Source: Sipunculus nudus (taxonomy: Eukaryota > Annelida > Sipuncula > Golfingiida > Sipunculidae). Taken from it: 64,000 bases of DNA. This document shows positions 60,163 to 64,000 of this stretch, in pieces. Position numbers and translations under genes: made by a program. Location: the NCBI GenBank assembly GCA_026874595.1, contig CM049319.1:54450917-54514916 (forward strand), read 5' to 3'. The notes under the pieces were generated by a model. It saw only the letters and a program-made list of their open reading frames with translations, did not search any database and was not told the DNA's origin. Within the stretch, counting starts at the first letter, position 1, and the number at the start of each line of letters is the position of its first letter.

Positions 60163-61620
60163 CCTTGCCGGAAATCTTCGATTTCGGCAAGCATATTGGT
60201 CAGTTCCGTCTGTCTGTTTGACTTTCTGCACTCTACAGGCCACAATTATGCAGTAATCGCTTTCAAACTAACACAGTTTATTGACAATTAATAATCCTAG
60301 GCGCAAATTGATTTTGGTCAATAAAGGTCAAAAGTCAGGGTCAAGGTCATCAAAAATTCATAAATCGTTATTTCTTCATTTCTTTGTCACAAATGGCCGT
60401 AGCTACTTTAATTTGCATTTCATTCGCCATTCCATGGCCTTTTACTTTACTGTAAAATGGTCTTCCATTGCCGTTACTATGGTTACGTAATATTGGTTAA
60501 AGCTCATGATTTTCGAAAATGTTCGTTCTTATTATTTTTAACTTTGTCAGTTTTGAAGCTAGAGGCCACTTTTTTTCATTAGGTAGCATTTGATTAGTTT
60601 GACATTATTTTTTTCTCTTAAGTCTCGGAATATCTCGTACGAGTTAAACGAGATATTGCGAGATTCCACTAAAGGATGTCATAGAGACCACGAGATTGAA
60701 GGAATGGTCTTGAAACTAATATATCTTATGTCCCACACTACTATCCTGAAATTTATTTTTTATTTTTGGAATATGACCGCTTAGGGCGCTGCACTATAAA
60801 AATACTACAACATAGATTTTTGCTATATCTCAAAAACTATAACTCCTAGCTACATAAACTGAAGCCCATTTTATTTGCCTTTAATGGCCTTTCTTCTGAT
60901 ATGAAGATGGTTCAATCTGCTGTTATCATGAATATGCATTTTTGGGGGAAATTCATTATATTAAAAAATATGGGTTCTTATTATCTAACGTTGTTACTTT
61001 CAAAGTTAGAGAGTCCTAGGTTTATGCGTCAGGCGGCATCGGATCAGTTTTACACGACTTTATGCAAAGTCTCGCAAAATCTCGTACCTTATCTCTTACA
61101 AAGAGAGATTTCCGAGATTTTACTATTCTCGTCCTATACAGGCCACATTTCTTGCACAAGCGCTCTCAAAGTTTTACAGAGGATAGAAAAACATATATCC
61201 TATAAGCCTACTGTTTTGGTCAATATATGTCAAAGGTAAAGGTCATCGAAAAATCTCAAAATTTTATTTCCTCATAACTATGTCAAACATGGTCCTCTCT
61301 ACGCAAACTATAGCTCATTTTGTTCCTTTATGCATTTCCCATAAGTTTCTCTAGATAAATGTGATCTAGGTTTTGTCAGTTTTTCAGTAGGTTAGTATGT
61401 CCGTCTGTTCGTCTGCTGCTGTCAGCTTTGCCTTTTTGCTTTTTTTATGTGTTTCACATTTGTCATTTTACTGACCACAATTTAACAGCAATCGTTCTGA
61501 AAGTCATACAATTGATAGATAACTGACAGTATTTTCTGCCTATCCGTCTGTCTGTCTTATTTCAACTTCCTACAAGCGCTCGTCATATTGTTGTCTTGTC
61601 TGTATGTTAGACCTTCACTT
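60163..61620 (+). repeat. Composite repeat with TCTG tracts
   Basis: It opens with a hairpin (CTTGCCGGAAATC..GATTTCGGCAAG, 60164-60191). A block with ACAGGCCACA, a GGTCAATAAAGGTCAAA-like phrase and GGTCATC occurs at 60230-60350 and again at 61135-61250, and a third diverged start lies near 61475. TCTG-rich stretches follow at 60208, 61400 and 61543. It is probably another tetranucleotide-bearing element family; limits are uncertain. Confidence 0.55.
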
Positions 61621-62204
61621 AAGATCTAATGATCGCCAAACAAACTTTAGCTTTAAAATTCATATTTAAATTAATTTAAGCCACAATCATATATACATAT
61701 TTGGAATTCTTAGAATATCTTCTGGGAAATGAGATATATATATATATGAACATTGTCTCAGATTTTGCTTTGACGATTTTAAACTTTTATATTTTTTAAA
61801 CGCGATATATCTCACATTTGGCAAAGTGTATGTATGTAAAAATAGTATCACAGAGAAGATCATACAAATATCTCCCGGCTTTTTTTTATTATGTGTTACA
61901 GTCTTTTTTCCTGTTGAATTTTTAATTTGAAAAAAAATATGATACAAACAATGCATATTTTTTAAAACAGTGTATAACTGCTAAACTAAAACAGATATCG
62001 TTAAAAAAAAGAAAAAAAACTCAATTTAGATTTCATGTCAACATATCTTTATGCAAAATTTAAAAGTAAAAATTTGGTGATTTTTTTCAGAATATTGAGT
62101 TAAGACTTGGTTAAAATATTTAAGATTTGGAGAATGATTGCTAAATTTTAATATAGACAATCACAAGTTGAACAAACAATTTAAGAAAAAGTAATATATA
62201 ACTG
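61621..62204. other. Unannotated stretch
   Basis: AT-rich. The last five bases (AACTG) are the left target duplication of the next element. Confidence 0.5.
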
Positions 62205-62423
62205 CAGAAGCGGATCCAGGAAGGGTCCAGGGGGTCCGGACCCCCCACCCCCACCCCCCTTTTTCACCCAAACAACCTTTTTTAAGGGGTTTTAGACGTA
62301 ATTTGTGGCCTGGACACCCCCCCCCCTTTTCCAGACCTAATGACCTTTTTTAGGATTTTCATTAGTCCTCCTTGGTTGGACCCACCCACCCCCTTTTTTT
62401 CCTAAATCCTGGATCCGCCCCTG
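62205..62423 (+). mobile_element. CGGATCC-ended MITE with 5-bp TSD
   Basis: A 219-bp copy with CAGAAGCGGATCCA and TGGATCCGCCCCTG ends, flanked by AACTG (62200-62204 and 62424-62428). The interior is very close to the 2289 and 34428 copies, so it is relatively young. Confidence 0.92.
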
Positions 62424-62630
62424 AACTGGTTCTTATACCTTAATAGTCGGTAATAGATGGTATTAAATTTATAAACAGCTAATTGACATTAAATTGATAA
62501 ACGCTAACCTTCAGTTACCTTTAAAATTATAAATCTGTAAACGTGCAAAATGTTCAAGATATTAATACGCCAGTCGCTCAAAATGTTATATGTGTAACAC
62601 GAGACTACATATTAGAGGCCATCAATGATA

Positions 62631-63250
62631 TATATCTCGCCTAAATTCGACTCATTGCAAAATCCATGTATACATATAATGAGATCAGATGTCACCAAAC
62701 TAACAAAATCTAATGAACCTTCATGAAACACGTAATGAATATATACCAATACTTTCTCACCTGAATTAAATTATCGTCAAAATCCACGCCTGTTTAATGA
62801 GGTCAGAGGTCACCAGGCTACTTTTGGGTGTCGCTGTATGTTAACTATTAGTGTCGCCATGATAAATTACCATGCAAGGCTTTGTAGATTCTCATGAAAC
62901 TAACCATAACTATTTGGCAATAAATTATCTTTCTGAATATATGAATTATCCATTCATACTAAATTAGGTAAAAATTCACTAGGCTATTGTGTGGTGTTGC
63001 AGCGATTACTTACCAAAATTTAATGTATTTTGATGAAACTCAGCAAAAAATTAACCAATATAATTTCACTTAAGTTCGATTCCAGGCACAAACCACTGCA
63101 TATCTAATGAGGTCAGAAATCACTAGACTTGCTACAAATCTGACGGATTTTTCATGAAACTCATAAAAAATATTTACCAATAGATTATGCACCGGAATGA
63201 AATTATCAACACCAGACACGCATATTTAACGATGTCACGGGCGTGTTATG
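62631..63250 (+). mobile_element. CGCCCGT-ended element, copy 2, 5'-truncated
   Basis: The body matches copy 1 (GAGGTCAGAGGTCACC, GTGTCGCCATGATAAATTACC, TATCTCGC) with three to four tandem units. It ends TCACGGGCGTGTTATG. The left terminus and TCCG tract are missing. Confidence 0.75.
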
Positions 63251-63337
63251 TAGCCTGGCGGTCCTCTCGTCCGCTTTTGTTTATTTTGTAACAAGCATTT
63301 TCAAATGATGTGCGTGTTTAATCAGGTTAAATGAAGT

Positions 63338-63341
<4 letters not shown>
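63251..63341. other. Short spacer
   Basis: Includes CCTCTCGTCCGCTTTTGTTT, which is common just after the 3' end of this element family. Confidence 0.4.

Positions 63342-63396
<55 letters not shown>
63342..63396. repeat. (TA)n microsatellite
   Basis: About 27 TA units. Confidence 0.98.
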
Positions 63397-63403
<7 letters not shown>

Positions 63404-64000
63404 TTATATATACATTTATGCATTTGTGCAAACACTGTATGTAGATGATAACAATATTATTTATCTGAACAAATTGTGCATTCCTGCGACTATACTTGGT
63501 CTGTCAGAGTCAGTCAGTACAATTATGGGCAGAGCCAGCGAACCGGAAAAGTTGTCAAATTACCAAGATCAAGAAAGTTAATTATATGATCTATTTCCGG
63601 CGGGAGGCCGATACGTCCATCACACCTGTCTCTCTGACGCGTGGTGCAAATGTCGTAAACGTCTAATTTACGACAGTGCTCCGCCCAGCACACCACCGGT
63701 TACCGTAAATACTCGTGTTAATTGAACGTTAATTATAACTCGAATGCACTTGAATGACCTGTCTATCCTCGTTCTCTTTTTCACAAGTGAAAAAAGTTCA
63801 TAAAAAAAGAGATGACTCAGGGTTTAAAACTGATCAACTCTTAGAATTTGTATCCGGAGTATATATATTCAGTTTATTTATTTTTTTTTTTTACATTTGA
63901 AAAGACAATTTGAGTCTATTGACCATCTTCAGTTTAAAGATGTTAAAAAAAACACACACACAAACTTGCAGGCACTGATATTGAACATATCTTGAATAGA
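63397..64000. other. Unannotated stretch to window end
   Basis: No feature seen apart from a T-run at 63881-63892 and short CA units near 63954. Confidence 0.5.

Overview
The window looks like ordinary AT-rich nuclear DNA from an animal, most likely a mollusc and probably a bivalve. No operons, ribosome-binding sites or long uninterrupted reading frames occur. Candidate genes are split by GT-AG introns. Microsatellites are abundant (about 15 long TA tracts, plus CA, CT and ATT tracts), and several transposon families carry ACGG/ACAG tetranucleotide tracts like those of the 'pearl'/Helentron elements described from bivalves. The species cannot be named from the sequence alone.

Coding content is sparse. 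The best gene is a two-exon secreted protein of about 245 residues on the + strand (42292-44060) with a TATA box, signal peptide, good splice sites and a poly-A signal; I do not recognise its family. Two more + strand first exons begin with signal peptides and end at splice donors (45987-46090 and 57851-57980), so they are probably 5' ends of secreted or peptide-precursor genes whose remaining exons were not found. One internal exon candidate has a strong donor (33350-33537). A further exon-like frame at 16978-17716 is split by a 401-bp hAT-type MITE with a perfect 8-bp target duplication; without the insert the frame is open across the site.

Most of the rest is transposon debris. (1) Six pearl/Helentron-like elements: 10138-11514 and 11994-14921 on +, and 39126-40865, 47694-48758, 49896-50740 and 52432-54166 on -. 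(2) A family of about 220 bp with CAGAAGCGGATCC-type ends; three copies have clear 5-bp target duplications (2289, 34428, 62205). (3) The hAT-like GGGGCGTCAAT family (17166 and 29077). (4) A 1.9-kb element with inverted termini and TA duplication, inserted in one Helentron-like copy. (5) A CGCCCGT-ended family with TCCG tracts (20283, 62631). (6) A pogo/Tigger-like relic with a transposase C-terminus (25454-26340). (7) A frameshifted LINE ORF1 relic (23323-23745, -). (8) tRNA-derived SINE heads and LTR-like fragments. A 23-bp satellite occupies 4838-5290.

The region 1-42 kb is nearly all repeats and unannotated DNA with two exon candidates. The region 42-46 kb holds the two secreted-protein loci. 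The region 47-54 kb is a cluster of three same-strand Helentron-like elements. The region 57-59 kb holds a signal-peptide exon followed directly by three TA tracts, a small inverted-repeat element and a hammerhead-like hairpin. I saw no convincing undescribed gene system; the most useful leads are the hAT insertion in an exon-like frame, the 5-bp-TSD family, the nested 1.9-kb element and the unidentified secreted-protein exons.
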